Shown here: positions 33,736-42,983 of the stretch, one piece after another
Layout: each line of letters opens with the position of its first letter
How positions within the stretch are numbered: position 1 is the stretch's first letter
Assembly (NCBI RefSeq): GCF_002198675.1
Contig: NZ_MWLL01000191.1
Span: 1 to 64,000 of the forward strand
Reading direction: 5' to 3'
DNA from: Kineosporia sp. R_H_3
GTDB lineage: Bacteria > Actinomycetota > Actinomycetes > Actinomycetales > Kineosporiaceae
DNA: 64,000 nt
Notes under the pieces: generated by a model
The model's input: the letters and a program-made list of their open reading frames with translations, nothing else
The model's database searches: none
What the model was told of the DNA's origin: nothing
Translations under genes and position numbers: made by a program

Positions 33736-34806
33736 ATGAGCCTTCCCCTGCACCCACTCGTCGTGCACGCCGCGACCGTGCTGCTGCCTCTGTCGCTGCT
33801 CGGTGTCGTCGTCGCCGTCCTGGTCCCTCGGCTTCGTCCCCGGATCGCGGGGTTGTCGGTGCTCGGCCTTGTCGCTGCGGCCGCAGCGGCGTGGGTCGCC
33901 GAGGAGACGGGCGAGTCACTCGCCGACCGGGTCGGCGTCGCACAGGACCACGAGCGCTACGGCGAGATCCTCCCCGTCCTCGCCGTCCTGGCTCTCGTCA
34001 TGTCTGGCGTGTGGTGGCGGCTGCAGCGCGGCCCGGTCGCCGGCGCCCCCGCGTGGGCACCCCGGGCCGCCGGCGCCGGTGTCGTTGTCGTCGCCGTGGT
34101 CACGACCTGGTTCACCGTGCTCGTCGGTCACAGCGGCGCCGTCTCGGTCTGGGAGTCCAAGACGGCAGCTCTGACGCCCGCGGCGGCGAGCGCACCCGCG
34201 ACGACGCAGGGCAGGGGGACGGCGACGGCGCCCGCCGCCTCCGGGAGTCGGTCCCCCGCTGCTGCAGCGTCCGGCGGCAGCGGCCCGACCTCGGCCGAGG
34301 TGGCGAAGCACAACTCCCGCAGCGATTGCTGGTCGGTCGTCGACGGGACCGTCTACGACCTCACGGCGTGGATCGGCGCGCATCCCGGCGGCCCCGGCAC
34401 GATCACGGGGATGTGCGGGGTCGACGCGTCGGCGGCATTCCACGGCCAGCACGCCACCAAGGCGGGCCCCGCCGCCGCGCTCGCGAAGTACATCGTCGGC
34501 CCCCTTGCCTCCGGTACGTCGGGGGCTACGACCCCGGGCCCGGCGGCTGCCCCTCCCGCCCCGGCAACCCCGACGACGCGGTACACCCGGGCCCAGGTCG
34601 CCAGACATGCCTCCACGTCCAACTGCTGGTCGATCGTCGAGGGCAAGGTCTACGACCTCACCCAGTGGGTGTCGCGTCACCCCGGCGGCAGCGAGGGCAT
34701 CGTCGAGATGTGCGGCGGGAACGGTGGCGAGTTCCTCGAGGAGCACGCACGTGACGCCGCCGCACGCAAGGTCCTCGCCGGCTACCAGATCGGCGTGCTC
34801 GCTTGA
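33736..34806 (+). CDS. DUF2231-like membrane protein with two cytochrome b5 domains
   Basis: A 356-aa protein from ATG 33736. Residues 1-140 hold four membrane helices beginning LPLHPLVVHAATVLLPLSLL, the DUF2231 type. A Ser/Ala/Pro-rich linker leads to cytochrome b5 domain 1 (about 190-255: CWSVVDGTVYDLTAWIGAHP with axial His in HPGG and second His in AAFHGQHA). A second linker precedes domain 2 (about 288-352: CWSIVEGKVYDLTQWVSRHP, HPGG and EEHARD). Each domain has both heme-ligand histidines. The heme domains would face outside if the last helix is oriented by the usual rules. Probably an electron-transfer or heme-sensing protein; the tandem arrangement is unusual. Confidence 0.8.
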   Translation: MSLPLHPLVVHAATVLLPLSLLGVVVAVLVPRLRPRIAGLSVLGLVAAAAAAWVAEETGESLADRVGVAQDHERYGEILPVLAVLALVMSGVWWRLQRGPVAGAPAWAPRAAGAGVVVVAVVTTWFTVLVGHSGAVSVWESKTAALTPAAASAPATTQGRGTATAPAASGSRSPAAAASGGSGPTSAEVAKHNSRSDCWSVVDGTVYDLTAWIGAHPGGPGTITGMCGVDASAAFHGQHATKAGPAAALAKYIVGPLASGTSGATTPGPAAAPPAPATPTTRYTRAQVARHASTSNCWSIVEGKVYDLTQWVSRHPGGSEGIVEMCGGNGGEFLEEHARDAAARKVLAGYQIGVLA

Positions 34807-34914
34807 CCCGGAGTTCCGCGGGCCGGCGGTCGATTGGTACCAGCCGCCCGCCGGGCGTGACGGTGCGTCGGATCTCGTGACGCCGCGCACCGTGGTCGCC
34901 GACCGGCCGCTCGC

Positions 34915-35907
34915 TCAGCACGCCGGCAGCCAGGCGTCCGCAAGGGCGGAGACGTGCTTCAGGTCGGTGCCGCAGCAGCCGCCGACGACGCGTACCTGGG
35001 GCAGCGCCCCGCGCAGGGACGACGCGTCACGCGCCAGGTCGTCCGGGGACTCGGCGTCCAGCGTCTCGGCGGCGTCGAGCTCGGCGTGCGAGAGCCGGGA
35101 TCCGTTGGGCCGCAACGCCTGGACGCGCAGCCGCCAGTCGCCCCGCTGGTCCGCGGCGGGCTGGAACCCTGGGTAGCAGCCGGGCCACAGGCCCGGCTCG
35201 GGATCGGGGCCGAGGGCGGGTCGGACGTGGTCCGGGTGCGCGCAGTTCACGAGGAACCAGGACGCGTAGGAGCCGGTGGCCCGGTCGACGGCGCGGACGG
35301 CGTCGCGCAGGGTCTCGCCGGACGGCAGCCGGCCGTCGGTCTCGACGGTGAACCCGACGACGACGGGCACGGATGCCGCGCTCGCCGCCCGGACCACGCC
35401 GATCGCCTCGTCCGGGTACGACAGCGTAAAGGCGGTGACGAGGTCGGCGCCGGCGCCGGCGAGATCGCCGACCTGCGAGCGGTGGTAGTCGGCGGCCTGG
35501 TCCGCCGTCATCCGCTCGCCGGGCACGTAGCCGTCGCCGCGCGGGCCGATGCAGCCGCTGACCGTGGTCGGGATGCCGTGCCGCTGCGCGAGCCCATGGG
35601 CGAACGCGACGGCGTCGTGGCTGATCCGGCGCAGCGCGTCGGCGTCGTACCCGACCGTCGGCCCCCAGGCCGGGTTGGCCCGCCAGGTCGGCGTCTCGAA
35701 GACGAAGCCGGTGCCGCGGGCCGCGGCCAGGTCGAGGAAGCCGGTGAAGTAGTCGGTCAGCAGCGCGCGGCCGTGCGCGTCGTCCAGCAACGGGAACGCC
35801 GCGAACGAGGGCAGGTCGATGCCGTGCTCGAAGACCAGGACGGTCTCCAGCCCGGCGTCGGTGAGCAGGATGTCGTCGCCCGGCGTGGCGGAGAGTGTGG
35901 TCGTCAT
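34915..35907 (-). CDS. mmuM: Homocysteine S-methyltransferase
   Basis: A 330-aa protein from ATG 35907. The N-terminus LLTDAGLETVLVFEHGIDLP and FVFETPTWRANPAWG match the substrate-binding barrel. The zinc site is present: Cys in FLVNCAHPDHV and the paired Cys in VVGGCCGTDLKHV near the C-terminus. It transfers a methyl group, usually from S-methylmethionine or SAM, to homocysteine to give methionine. It stands alone, followed by a large regulator gene on the same strand. Confidence 0.88.
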   Translation of the reverse strand: MTTTLSATPGDDILLTDAGLETVLVFEHGIDLPSFAAFPLLDDAHGRALLTDYFTGFLDLAAARGTGFVFETPTWRANPAWGPTVGYDADALRRISHDAVAFAHGLAQRHGIPTTVSGCIGPRGDGYVPGERMTADQAADYHRSQVGDLAGAGADLVTAFTLSYPDEAIGVVRAASAASVPVVVGFTVETDGRLPSGETLRDAVRAVDRATGSYASWFLVNCAHPDHVRPALGPDPEPGLWPGCYPGFQPAADQRGDWRLRVQALRPNGSRLSHAELDAAETLDAESPDDLARDASSLRGALPQVRVVGGCCGTDLKHVSALADAWLPAC

Positions 35908-35969
35908 GCGTCGAGTGAACGCGGCCCACCGCGCCGTTCCATGAGGGCGGCCTGCGGATCGGTTGAGGA

Positions 35970-38321
35970 TCAGAGCGGCACGAGGGCCGCGAGGGCGACC
36001 TCGGCGGCCTCGGCGGTCGACAGCGCCCGTCCCCGGGCGGCCCAGACCGGCCCGCCGGGTCGCGACGCCGCGGCGTCCACGACCTGCTGGGCGACCTGAC
36101 GGTCCGCGGGGTGCGCGGGCCGGCGCTCCGGCGCGAGCACCCACGACCCGACGGTGACCGCAGCCTCCTCGTGCCCGAGAGCCGACAGCACCGGGACGGC
36201 GATGCGCAGCGCACTCGTCAGGTGCGTGACGTTGCCGCGGCGCAGGAAGGTGCCCAGCGCCTCCCGCAGCGCCGGCTCGGCGTCGGCCGCCGTGGCGCTG
36301 CGGGCCAGTGCGGCCGCCAGGGACACTCGCGCCACGCCACCGACGAACGGGTTGCCGACGGAGTCCGCGAGCTCCTTGGCGCGGGCGAGCTCCGCGGCCG
36401 CTCCGGGCTCACCGAGCTCGGCGAGGGTCTCGCCGCGGGTGTACGCGAGCCAGGCGCGGTCGGACGGCGCATCCGGGGTGAGGCGCTCGACGGTCGGCAG
36501 GAGGGCGGCCGCCTCGTGCGCCCGGCCGCCGTAGGTGCGGGCCAGGATCGAGTTCGTCCAGCCGATCGCGAGCCGGTGCCGGTCCGCCGTCCGCTCGCCG
36601 TCGGCCAGCAGCTCCTCGGCGGCCGCGACGGCAGCGTCCGTGTCGTAGCGGTAGATCCCCACGTCGGACAGGCACTCGAGGGCGAGGGTGCGCAGGTCGT
36701 CGTCGGTCGTGGCGGCCAGCACGCGCGTGGCCAGGGTCGCCGCGTCGTCGAGGCGGCTCTGCTGGGCGGCCCGGGTGGCGAGAGCGGCCAGCACCTCGGG
36801 GGCCTCGGTCACGGTGCTCAGCTCCTGCGCCCAGGCGAACGGTTCGTCCCACAGTCGCGTGTACGCGTACGGGTGGAGAGCTCGGACCAGGGCGACCGCC
36901 GTCGGCACGTCGTGCGCGTGCGCCCAGCGGTAGGCCGCCCGGGCCTCGTCGGCGAGCCGGTCGAACACCGCGGCCGCGGCGGCCTCCTGCGCGGTGCGGA
37001 GCTGCTCCTCGGCGAGCCTCAAGGTGCGGACGACGTAGGTCGCGTGGGCGCTCGACGCGGCGACCACCTGTGCGGGGTCGGCGGCTGACGCGAGGGCGCG
37101 GTAGACGGTGCGAAGCACCTGGAAGCGGGGGGCGCCGAGGGCCGCGACCGGTGCCAGCAGCGAACGATCGGCGAGGGCGCGGACGGCGGCCGGCCCCTGC
37201 GCGCCGAGCACCCCTGCGGCGTCGGCGCTCGTGAAGGCACCGGCGAAGGCGCCCAGCGCGACGAGCGCGGCGCGCAGGTCGTCGTCGAGCCGCTGGATCG
37301 AGAAGGCCGCCAGCCGTTCCAGGGTGCGATGCCGGTCGGGGGCGTCCCGCTGGGCTGCCGGGAGCAGGTCCGGCCGGGTGTCGAGCAGCGTCCGAAGCCC
37401 GTCGACGTCCTCCACGGCGGATCCTGCTGCGAGCATCTCGAGCGCGAGCGGCAGGCGGTCCACCGCGGCCCCGAGGTCGTCCAGCCGGTCCGCCGGGGCG
37501 TCGACGAGCCCGCCGAGCGGCGCGAGCTCACGGCAGCGGGCGCGCAGCAGCTCCCGGGCGGTCGCGCTGTCGAGAGGGAGGACCGGCCACAGCTGCTCGC
37601 CGCGGCACCCGAGCCGCTCGCGGCAGGTGACGACGATCGCGAGCCGGCCCCCGCTGCCGGCCAGCCGGGAGCACAGCGCCGCGACGTCCGCGACGAGCTC
37701 GTCCGCGTCGTCGAGGACGAGCACGGCGTCCAGTCCTGCGAGCGCCTCCTGCGGCGCCTCGCCGACCACCCCGGCGGCGCGCGTGACCGCGGGCAGCAGG
37801 TGCCCGGCGTCCCGGATCGCGGTCAGGTCCACCGTGACCACGCGGCGTCCGTCTGCCGTCAGCCGCGCGACCAGCTCACGCGCGAGGGTGGACTTACCGA
37901 CGCCGCCCGGCCCGACGAGCGACACCACCGACCCCGGTCGCAGCCGCGCCAGCGCCTCGGTGACGTCGCGCTCCCGGCCCAGCAGACCGGTGCCCGCCGG
38001 CCGCTCGTCATCGCCGCTCTGCGCCGGCTCGACGACGAGGCTGTACCCACGGCCGCGGACCGTCCGGACAACGCCCTGCACCGCCCCGTCGTCCCCGGTC
38101 GCCCGCCGGATCTCCTTGATCCGCGTGGCGAGCGCGGCCTCGGAGACGAACCGGCTGCCCCAGACGGCGTCGAGCAGCTCTTCCTTGGAGACCACCCGTT
38201 CCGGGTTCGCGGCGAGGTGGGCCAGAACGTCGAACGCCTGAGGCTCGAGGTGCACGGGCGTGCCGTCCACGAGCAGCCGGCGGCCGGCGACGTCGAGGGC
38301 GCAGCGCCCGAACCGCAGCAT
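35970..38321 (-). CDS. SARP-like winged-helix/NB-ARC/TPR regulator
   Basis: A 783-aa protein; ATG 38321 (MLRFGRCALD). Domains in order: OmpR-type winged helix about 1-95 (QAFDVLAHLAANPERVVSKE then LLDAVWG, VRTVRGRGYSLV); P-loop ATPase about 110-400 with Walker A SLVGPGGVGKSTLARELVAR, Walker B LDAVLVLDDADELV and a sensor-like TCRERLG; then an alpha-helical TPR-like half to the end. This is the AfsR/transcriptional-activator architecture with OmpR-type DNA binding at the N-terminus. ATP state probably gates oligomerisation. Target genes are unknown; the adjacent methyltransferase gene and two-component pair are the nearest candidates. Confidence 0.85.
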   Translation of the reverse strand: MLRFGRCALDVAGRRLLVDGTPVHLEPQAFDVLAHLAANPERVVSKEELLDAVWGSRFVSEAALATRIKEIRRATGDDGAVQGVVRTVRGRGYSLVVEPAQSGDDERPAGTGLLGRERDVTEALARLRPGSVVSLVGPGGVGKSTLARELVARLTADGRRVVTVDLTAIRDAGHLLPAVTRAAGVVGEAPQEALAGLDAVLVLDDADELVADVAALCSRLAGSGGRLAIVVTCRERLGCRGEQLWPVLPLDSATARELLRARCRELAPLGGLVDAPADRLDDLGAAVDRLPLALEMLAAGSAVEDVDGLRTLLDTRPDLLPAAQRDAPDRHRTLERLAAFSIQRLDDDLRAALVALGAFAGAFTSADAAGVLGAQGPAAVRALADRSLLAPVAALGAPRFQVLRTVYRALASAADPAQVVAASSAHATYVVRTLRLAEEQLRTAQEAAAAAVFDRLADEARAAYRWAHAHDVPTAVALVRALHPYAYTRLWDEPFAWAQELSTVTEAPEVLAALATRAAQQSRLDDAATLATRVLAATTDDDLRTLALECLSDVGIYRYDTDAAVAAAEELLADGERTADRHRLAIGWTNSILARTYGGRAHEAAALLPTVERLTPDAPSDRAWLAYTRGETLAELGEPGAAAELARAKELADSVGNPFVGGVARVSLAAALARSATAADAEPALREALGTFLRRGNVTHLTSALRIAVPVLSALGHEEAAVTVGSWVLAPERRPAHPADRQVAQQVVDAAASRPGGPVWAARGRALSTAEAAEVALAALVPL

Positions 38322-38379
38322 CCGTCGAGTATCGCGCCCCGGAGGCACGTGGTGCCGACCGGCGCCGCGGGCCGGGTCC

Positions 38380-39021
38380 TCAGCGTGTGACACCCGCCCG
38401 GTGGGCGAGCACGACGGCTTGCACCCGGTCGCGGACGCCGAGCTTGGCCAGCACCCGGGCGACGTGCGTCTTCACGGTCGTCTCCGCGACGTAGAGCTCC
38501 GCGCCGATCTCGGCGTTCGACAGCCCTCTGGCCATGGCCCGCAGGACGTCGAGCTCACGGTCGGTGAGATCGGCCAGCCCGGGGTGTGGGCGCGACTCGC
38601 GGGCGACGAAGGAGTCGACGAGCCGCGTCACCACTGTCGGGCCGACGGCGACCTGCCCCGCCGCGCAGGCCTTGACCGCGGCCACGAGCTCACCGGGCGC
38701 CGTCGTCTTGAGCAGGAAGCCGGCCGCCCCGGCCCGGAGCGCGTCCGCGACGTACTCGTCGAGGTCGAACATGGTCAGCACGAGGACGCGGGTCCTCGGG
38801 CACCGCAGCCGCAGCTCGGCGAGCGCCGTGAGGCCGTCGCCGCCGGGCATCTCGACGTCCATGAGCGCGACGTCCGGCTGCTCCCGCAGCACCAGGCGTA
38901 CGGCGGCCGGGCCGTCCGGTGCCTCACCCACGACCTCGATCCCCGGGTCGCTGGCCAGGACCGTCGTCAGACCCGCCCTCAGCAGGGCGTTGTCGTCGAC
39001 GACGACGACCCGCACCGTCAC
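38380..39021 (-). CDS. NarL/LuxR-type response regulator
   Basis: A 213-aa protein; GTG 39021 overlaps the kinase stop (GTGA). Receiver: VVVVDDNALLRAG, phospho-Asp in VALMDVEMPGGDG, Lys in AAGFLLKTTAP. LuxR helix-turn-helix: DLTDRELDVLRAMARGLSNA, ELYVAETTVKTHVARVLAKL. Output of the kinase encoded just upstream. Confidence 0.93.
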   Translation of the reverse strand: MTVRVVVVDDNALLRAGLTTVLASDPGIEVVGEAPDGPAAVRLVLREQPDVALMDVEMPGGDGLTALAELRLRCPRTRVLVLTMFDLDEYVADALRAGAAGFLLKTTAPGELVAAVKACAAGQVAVGPTVVTRLVDSFVARESRPHPGLADLTDRELDVLRAMARGLSNAEIGAELYVAETTVKTHVARVLAKLGVRDRVQAVVLAHRAGVTR

Positions 39022-40601
39022 GGGACCGGCTCCGGCACCTGTTCTGTCGCAACGGGCAGCACGACCGTCACCCGGAACCCGCGGCCTGTTGGCGGTGGCC
39101 CGTACGTGAGCGTCCCGCCGACGAAGGCGACCCGTTCAGCGAGCCCGATGAGGCCGTAGCCCCGGCCCGCCTCCCCGGCGCCCGGGCCGTCGTCCGAGAC
39201 CACGACCCGGACGGCGGACCCGACCGCCTCCACCTCCACGGTCGCCGCCGCGCCGCGCGCGTGCCGGACGACGTTGGTCAGGCACTCTTGCACCACTCGG
39301 TAGACCACGTCGACGCACGACGACGGCAGCCGTGCGGGCAGGACGCTCCGGACCCTCGTGCCACCGGCCCGGATCCGGTCGACGAGCGCCGTGACGTCGA
39401 GCTCCGTCCGCTGCGCCGGCCGGTCCACCTCCAGCCGCTCGAGCTCGGCGAGCGCGCCGTCCACCGCGTCGCCGATGACGTCCAGGGTCCGGCGCGCGAC
39501 GTCCGGCCGGTCGGGCCACGACACCTGCCCGGCGGCCGCCTGGACGGCGACCACACCCACCGTGTGCGAGACGACGTCGTGCACCTCCCGCGCGAACGAC
39601 CCTCGCTCCGCGGCGACGGCGGCGGACGTCGCGGCGGCCAGGGACCTCCTGCGGTCGGCCGCCGCGCGGGCGGACCTGTCGGCACGCCTGCGCGCCCGAC
39701 CGGTGACGAGCCCGGCGACGACCGCCACGAGCTCGAACCCCACGAGGACGGCGAGGTTGTCCGGGTCACGCCAACCGGTGGCGGTCACGGAGCCGGTCAC
39801 AAGGACGACGGCCGCGGCACCGTCGGGCCCGCCTGCTCCTGCGGCGGTGAGCGACCAGAGCAGCCCACCGACCGTCACGAGGCACCAGAACCCGCCCGTG
39901 ACCGGTGCTCCGACGACCGCGGCCGCGACGTAGAGCGCGCCGGCGGCGCACGCACCCGCCGCCGGGGCGGTCCGGACGGCGACCACGGTGACGGCCGTGA
40001 GGGCCGTCAGCAGGACCGAGCCCCAGCTCCACGGGAGACCCTCCGCACGAGGATGGACGACCGCCTCGACCGCCGCGAGCAGCCCGGCGGCGGCCGCCGC
40101 CGCGACGTCGGCGCGTACCGGCCGTGGGGACATGACCCCCGCGTCTGCGGACCCGGCCGGGTCGTCCTCGGCCGGGCGGCGCAGCAGGCCGAGCTGCCGG
40201 CGCAGCTCTGCCGACGCCTCCTGCGCGAGACGGTGGATCCGGGCGAGCCCCGGCCCGGGATCCGCCGCCTCGCGCGCGGCCGACACCTCGGCCCCGACGG
40301 CGCTCACCAGCTCGCGCAGCCGGCGCGTGATGTCACCCGAGAGTCGTTCCCGCTCGGCGGCGACGGCCCGCCGTGCGACGTCGCCGACATCCACCGCCGA
40401 CAGGGCCGCGGCCCTGGCCGACGCCCCGCGGGCCTCCAGGATGCCGACGACGCCGCGGTGGGTCACGAGAAGGGCGAACGTCAGCAGAGCCGCCCCGAAG
40501 AGCCACTCGGGCAGGCCCCTCCCGGCCCCGAGCACCAGCGCACCCGAGGCCGTCGCGGCCCCCGCGACCAGCAGGGCCGTCGTGCGCGACCGGACTGGCA
40601 T
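39018..40601 (-). CDS. NarL-type sensor histidine kinase with duplicated dimerisation region
   Basis: A 527-aa protein; ATG 40601. It has two hydrophobic helices near the N-terminus, then a segment AAERERLSGDITRRLRELVS that looks like a HisKA_3 helix lacking the phospho-His. A six-helix membrane region follows (about 165-300), then the active HisKA_3 box ERGSFAREVHDVVSHTVGVV and a HATPase domain (VVQECLTNVVRHARGAAATV, VVSDDGPGAGEAGRGYGLIG). Ligand unknown; such kinases often sense membrane or envelope stress. Co-transcribed with its regulator. Confidence 0.88.
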   Translation of the reverse strand: MPVRSRTTALLVAGAATASGALVLGAGRGLPEWLFGAALLTFALLVTHRGVVGILEARGASARAAALSAVDVGDVARRAVAAERERLSGDITRRLRELVSAVGAEVSAAREAADPGPGLARIHRLAQEASAELRRQLGLLRRPAEDDPAGSADAGVMSPRPVRADVAAAAAAGLLAAVEAVVHPRAEGLPWSWGSVLLTALTAVTVVAVRTAPAAGACAAGALYVAAAVVGAPVTGGFWCLVTVGGLLWSLTAAGAGGPDGAAAVVLVTGSVTATGWRDPDNLAVLVGFELVAVVAGLVTGRARRRADRSARAAADRRRSLAAATSAAVAAERGSFAREVHDVVSHTVGVVAVQAAAGQVSWPDRPDVARRTLDVIGDAVDGALAELERLEVDRPAQRTELDVTALVDRIRAGGTRVRSVLPARLPSSCVDVVYRVVQECLTNVVRHARGAAATVEVEAVGSAVRVVVSDDGPGAGEAGRGYGLIGLAERVAFVGGTLTYGPPPTGRGFRVTVVLPVATEQVPEPVP

Positions 40602-40655
40602 CCACCCAGGATAGGAACCGCGCCGGTGCACGGCGTCCTCCTCGAGGACGACCCG

Positions 40656-41294
40656 TCAGGCCGAGACAGAACCGGCGGGCGTCCCGGCACCCGGCTGCCT
40701 CACGGCGGCCCCAGGGGCGCGGACGCCGATCAACGACGTGCCGACGAGCGCGAGACCCGTGAGGAGCACCGGGGACGCGACGTCCGGGGCGACGATGCCG
40801 AGCAGGACGGTCAGGACCACGACGGGCCCGAGCGCCGCGAGCACCCTTGCGCCGAGGCCGAAGGGGTTGTGTCGCAACGTCGCCAGGCCCAGGACCAGGA
40901 GCGGGACGAACACCAGCAGCAGCGACAGCCCGGCCAGCAGCCCGGAGACGGCGGCGACGGGACCGTCCTGGACGTCCAGCACGAGCTCGAGCGGGTGGAC
41001 CAGGCCCGATCCCGCCGCGAGCATGCCGAGCCCTGCGAGCAGCGGCCGACGGGTAGCGCGCGCGACACGGCCCGCGGCGTCGAAGCGCGCCTTCTCCCGG
41101 GCGACCACGACACAGCAGGCGAGCACCGTGGCACCGAGCAGCACCGCCGTACCGAGCGTCGTCACCAAGGTGCCCTTCTCGTCGTCCGTGACGACCGTGC
41201 GTTCCCCGGTGACAGCGACGACGACCGTGTCGACGGCGAGCAGCCCGGCAATGAGCGCCGCAAGGGGGACGGCGACGGCGTGGTGGGTTCTCAC
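40656..41294 (-). CDS. Polytopic membrane protein of unknown function
   Basis: A 212-aa protein; GTG 41294 with AGGAGG 5 nt upstream. Hydrophobic segments: AVAVPLAALIAGLLAVDTVV, TLGTAVLLGATVLACCVVVA, a middle pair (GLLAGLSLLLVFVPLLVLGL) and VVVLTVLLGIVAPDV with another at the C-terminus, about six helices. It lies directly upstream of the sensor kinase, 54 bp apart, and may be its accessory membrane component. No family recognised. Confidence 0.65.
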   Translation of the reverse strand: MRTHHAVAVPLAALIAGLLAVDTVVVAVTGERTVVTDDEKGTLVTTLGTAVLLGATVLACCVVVAREKARFDAAGRVARATRRPLLAGLGMLAAGSGLVHPLELVLDVQDGPVAAVSGLLAGLSLLLVFVPLLVLGLATLRHNPFGLGARVLAALGPVVVLTVLLGIVAPDVASPVLLTGLALVGTSLIGVRAPGAAVRQPGAGTPAGSVSA

Positions 41295-41575
41295 GGTGAC
41301 CTCCTGGGCGGGCCCGGACCGTCCGGACCCGCCTCCCACGCTCACGCCCGCGGGTGCCTCGCTGCATCCTCCGGTGAGTACCTGCTGAGGTCCTCCGTGA
41401 GGACGACTCGCGCGCATCGGCAGTCCCGGACGCAGTTCCACGTGCGACAGGGGCGACCGACCCTCTTCCCGAACAGGGGCGACGTCACACATCAACCGCG
41501 ACCGCAGGGGCGTGCGAGGCGATCGCCACCCGACGCCGCAACGAAAACGAGACGAGCGATCCGACCGACGCAGGA

Positions 41576-42511
41576 TCAGGATTCGTCCCCGGCGAGAAAG
41601 GCGGCGACCGTCTCCCGCAGCCGTGAGACGTTGCCGATGAGCACGTGTCCACCCGTTGCCAGCTCGAGCAACTCGCCGCGCTGAAGTCGAGCGACGAACC
41701 GGACGGCGTCGTCATGCGGTGCCAGCAGCGCGTGCGCCGCGTTGATGAGCAGCACCGGGACGCTGATCCGCTCGACGGGGACACGGCCCCTGAGCATGTG
41801 CTCCGCCGTGACGGCCCGGTCGAAGACCGTCCCCGCCCTACGCGGCCGTAGCGGGAACATCGTCGCGTTCACCGCCGCGAGCTCGGCCCGATCGTTCTCC
41901 GAGAGGTCCTTGGGGGACGCACCGGCCGCCAGCTTCACGACCGGCGGAAACGTGGTGGTCAGCCACAGCAGGTACTGCGCACGCGCCAGGACCCTTACCG
42001 CGGCCAGCGGAGGAAGCGGAGCCCGACCGGACAGCGCGACCAGCGGGGACTCCAGGACCAGTCGCCGCACCCTGGCCGGGTGGTCGGCCGCGAGCTGAGC
42101 GGCCGCCACACAGCCGGCCGACAATCCCACGACGTCGACCCCCTGCAGCCCGAGAGCGTCGAGCAACCCGGCCATCACGGCCGCTTGATCCGCAACCTCG
42201 GCGCCCTCCGGCAGCGTGGACCCGGGATAACCGAACCTCGACGGACTGATCACGTCGAAGCCAGCAGACCCCTCCGGGGCCAGCCGTCGCCGCGCCCAGT
42301 CGACGCCCTGGTCCCACCCCCCGCCGCTGCCGTGCAGGACCAGCACAGGGCGCCCCGTGCCGTACCTCCCGACACGAACCGTCACACCGTCCACCAGGAC
42401 GTCATCGACCTGCACGCCGGGAGACGTCAAGCGGCGAGCCGCCGCAGCCATCTCCGCGCGATACCCGCGCGACCCTTCCACCCGGCGATCGTCCCACTCG
42501 TGTCGGCTCAT
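41576..42511 (-). CDS. Alpha/beta hydrolase
   Basis: A 311-aa protein; ATG 42511 (MSRHEWDD) chosen because codons further upstream look non-coding. The landmarks are VLVLHGSGGGWDQGVDWARR for the oxyanion hole, the elbow VGLSAGC (Ser about 140), an Asp in APHDDAV and the catalytic His in GGHVLIGNV. It is cytoplasmic. Substrate unknown; the sequence around the elbow resembles dehalogenase/esterase-like hydrolases. Confidence 0.8.
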   Translation of the reverse strand: MSRHEWDDRRVEGSRGYRAEMAAAARRLTSPGVQVDDVLVDGVTVRVGRYGTGRPVLVLHGSGGGWDQGVDWARRRLAPEGSAGFDVISPSRFGYPGSTLPEGAEVADQAAVMAGLLDALGLQGVDVVGLSAGCVAAAQLAADHPARVRRLVLESPLVALSGRAPLPPLAAVRVLARAQYLLWLTTTFPPVVKLAAGASPKDLSENDRAELAAVNATMFPLRPRRAGTVFDRAVTAEHMLRGRVPVERISVPVLLINAAHALLAPHDDAVRFVARLQRGELLELATGGHVLIGNVSRLRETVAAFLAGDES

Positions 42512-42618
42512 GCAGAGCACCAGGTACGTCAGACGCCCAGGCGGATGGAGCGCACCGGGCGCCGGGTCACGTCCCCTGGCGTGGTGGAGTTCGGGTGAGT
42601 CCGTGGGCCGCGTGTCGA

Positions 42619-42745
42619 TCATGACGTGAGCGGCCATCGTGCGACGGCGCGTCGGACGACCGTGTGCGGGCGTCGGCAGGCCGCCATTGCCGAGAAGCCG
42701 TCGTTGATGTCCTCGAGCGCCAGCCGCTGGAGGCGATGAACCCCA
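42619..42745 (-). pseudogene. Possible zinc alcohol dehydrogenase C-terminal scrap
   Basis: A reverse-strand segment reads LALEDINDGFSAMAACRRPH and TVV, close to the L-x-L-E-D-I-N-D-G-F-x-A-M ending of medium-chain Zn alcohol dehydrogenases. Nothing of the catalytic domain precedes it. The remaining 42746-42983 has no supported gene. Confidence 0.35.
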
Positions 42746-42983
42746 TCGTCCGGAGCCGCCCGGAAGTGGTCGTCCGACCGGATGTCGGAGAGATCGATCA
42801 CGATCCCTTGCGCACGGACCGGTCGGGCCCGAGACGGAATCTCGTTGCGTATCTGCCGGGTGAGGCGGACGCTCCTAGACACAGATCTGTAGACCCCCGC
42901 GTGCGATCCGAGCGACCTGCACGTCGTCCAGGACTCGGCAGCGGCCGCCGGCATGGCCCGACGCCTCATGTGCGGAGCCCAGC

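Noticed and set aside
38919-41684. 921-codon + frame opposite the kinase and membrane protein genes
   Set aside because: Arg/Gly/Asp-rich translation with no domain; shadow frame.
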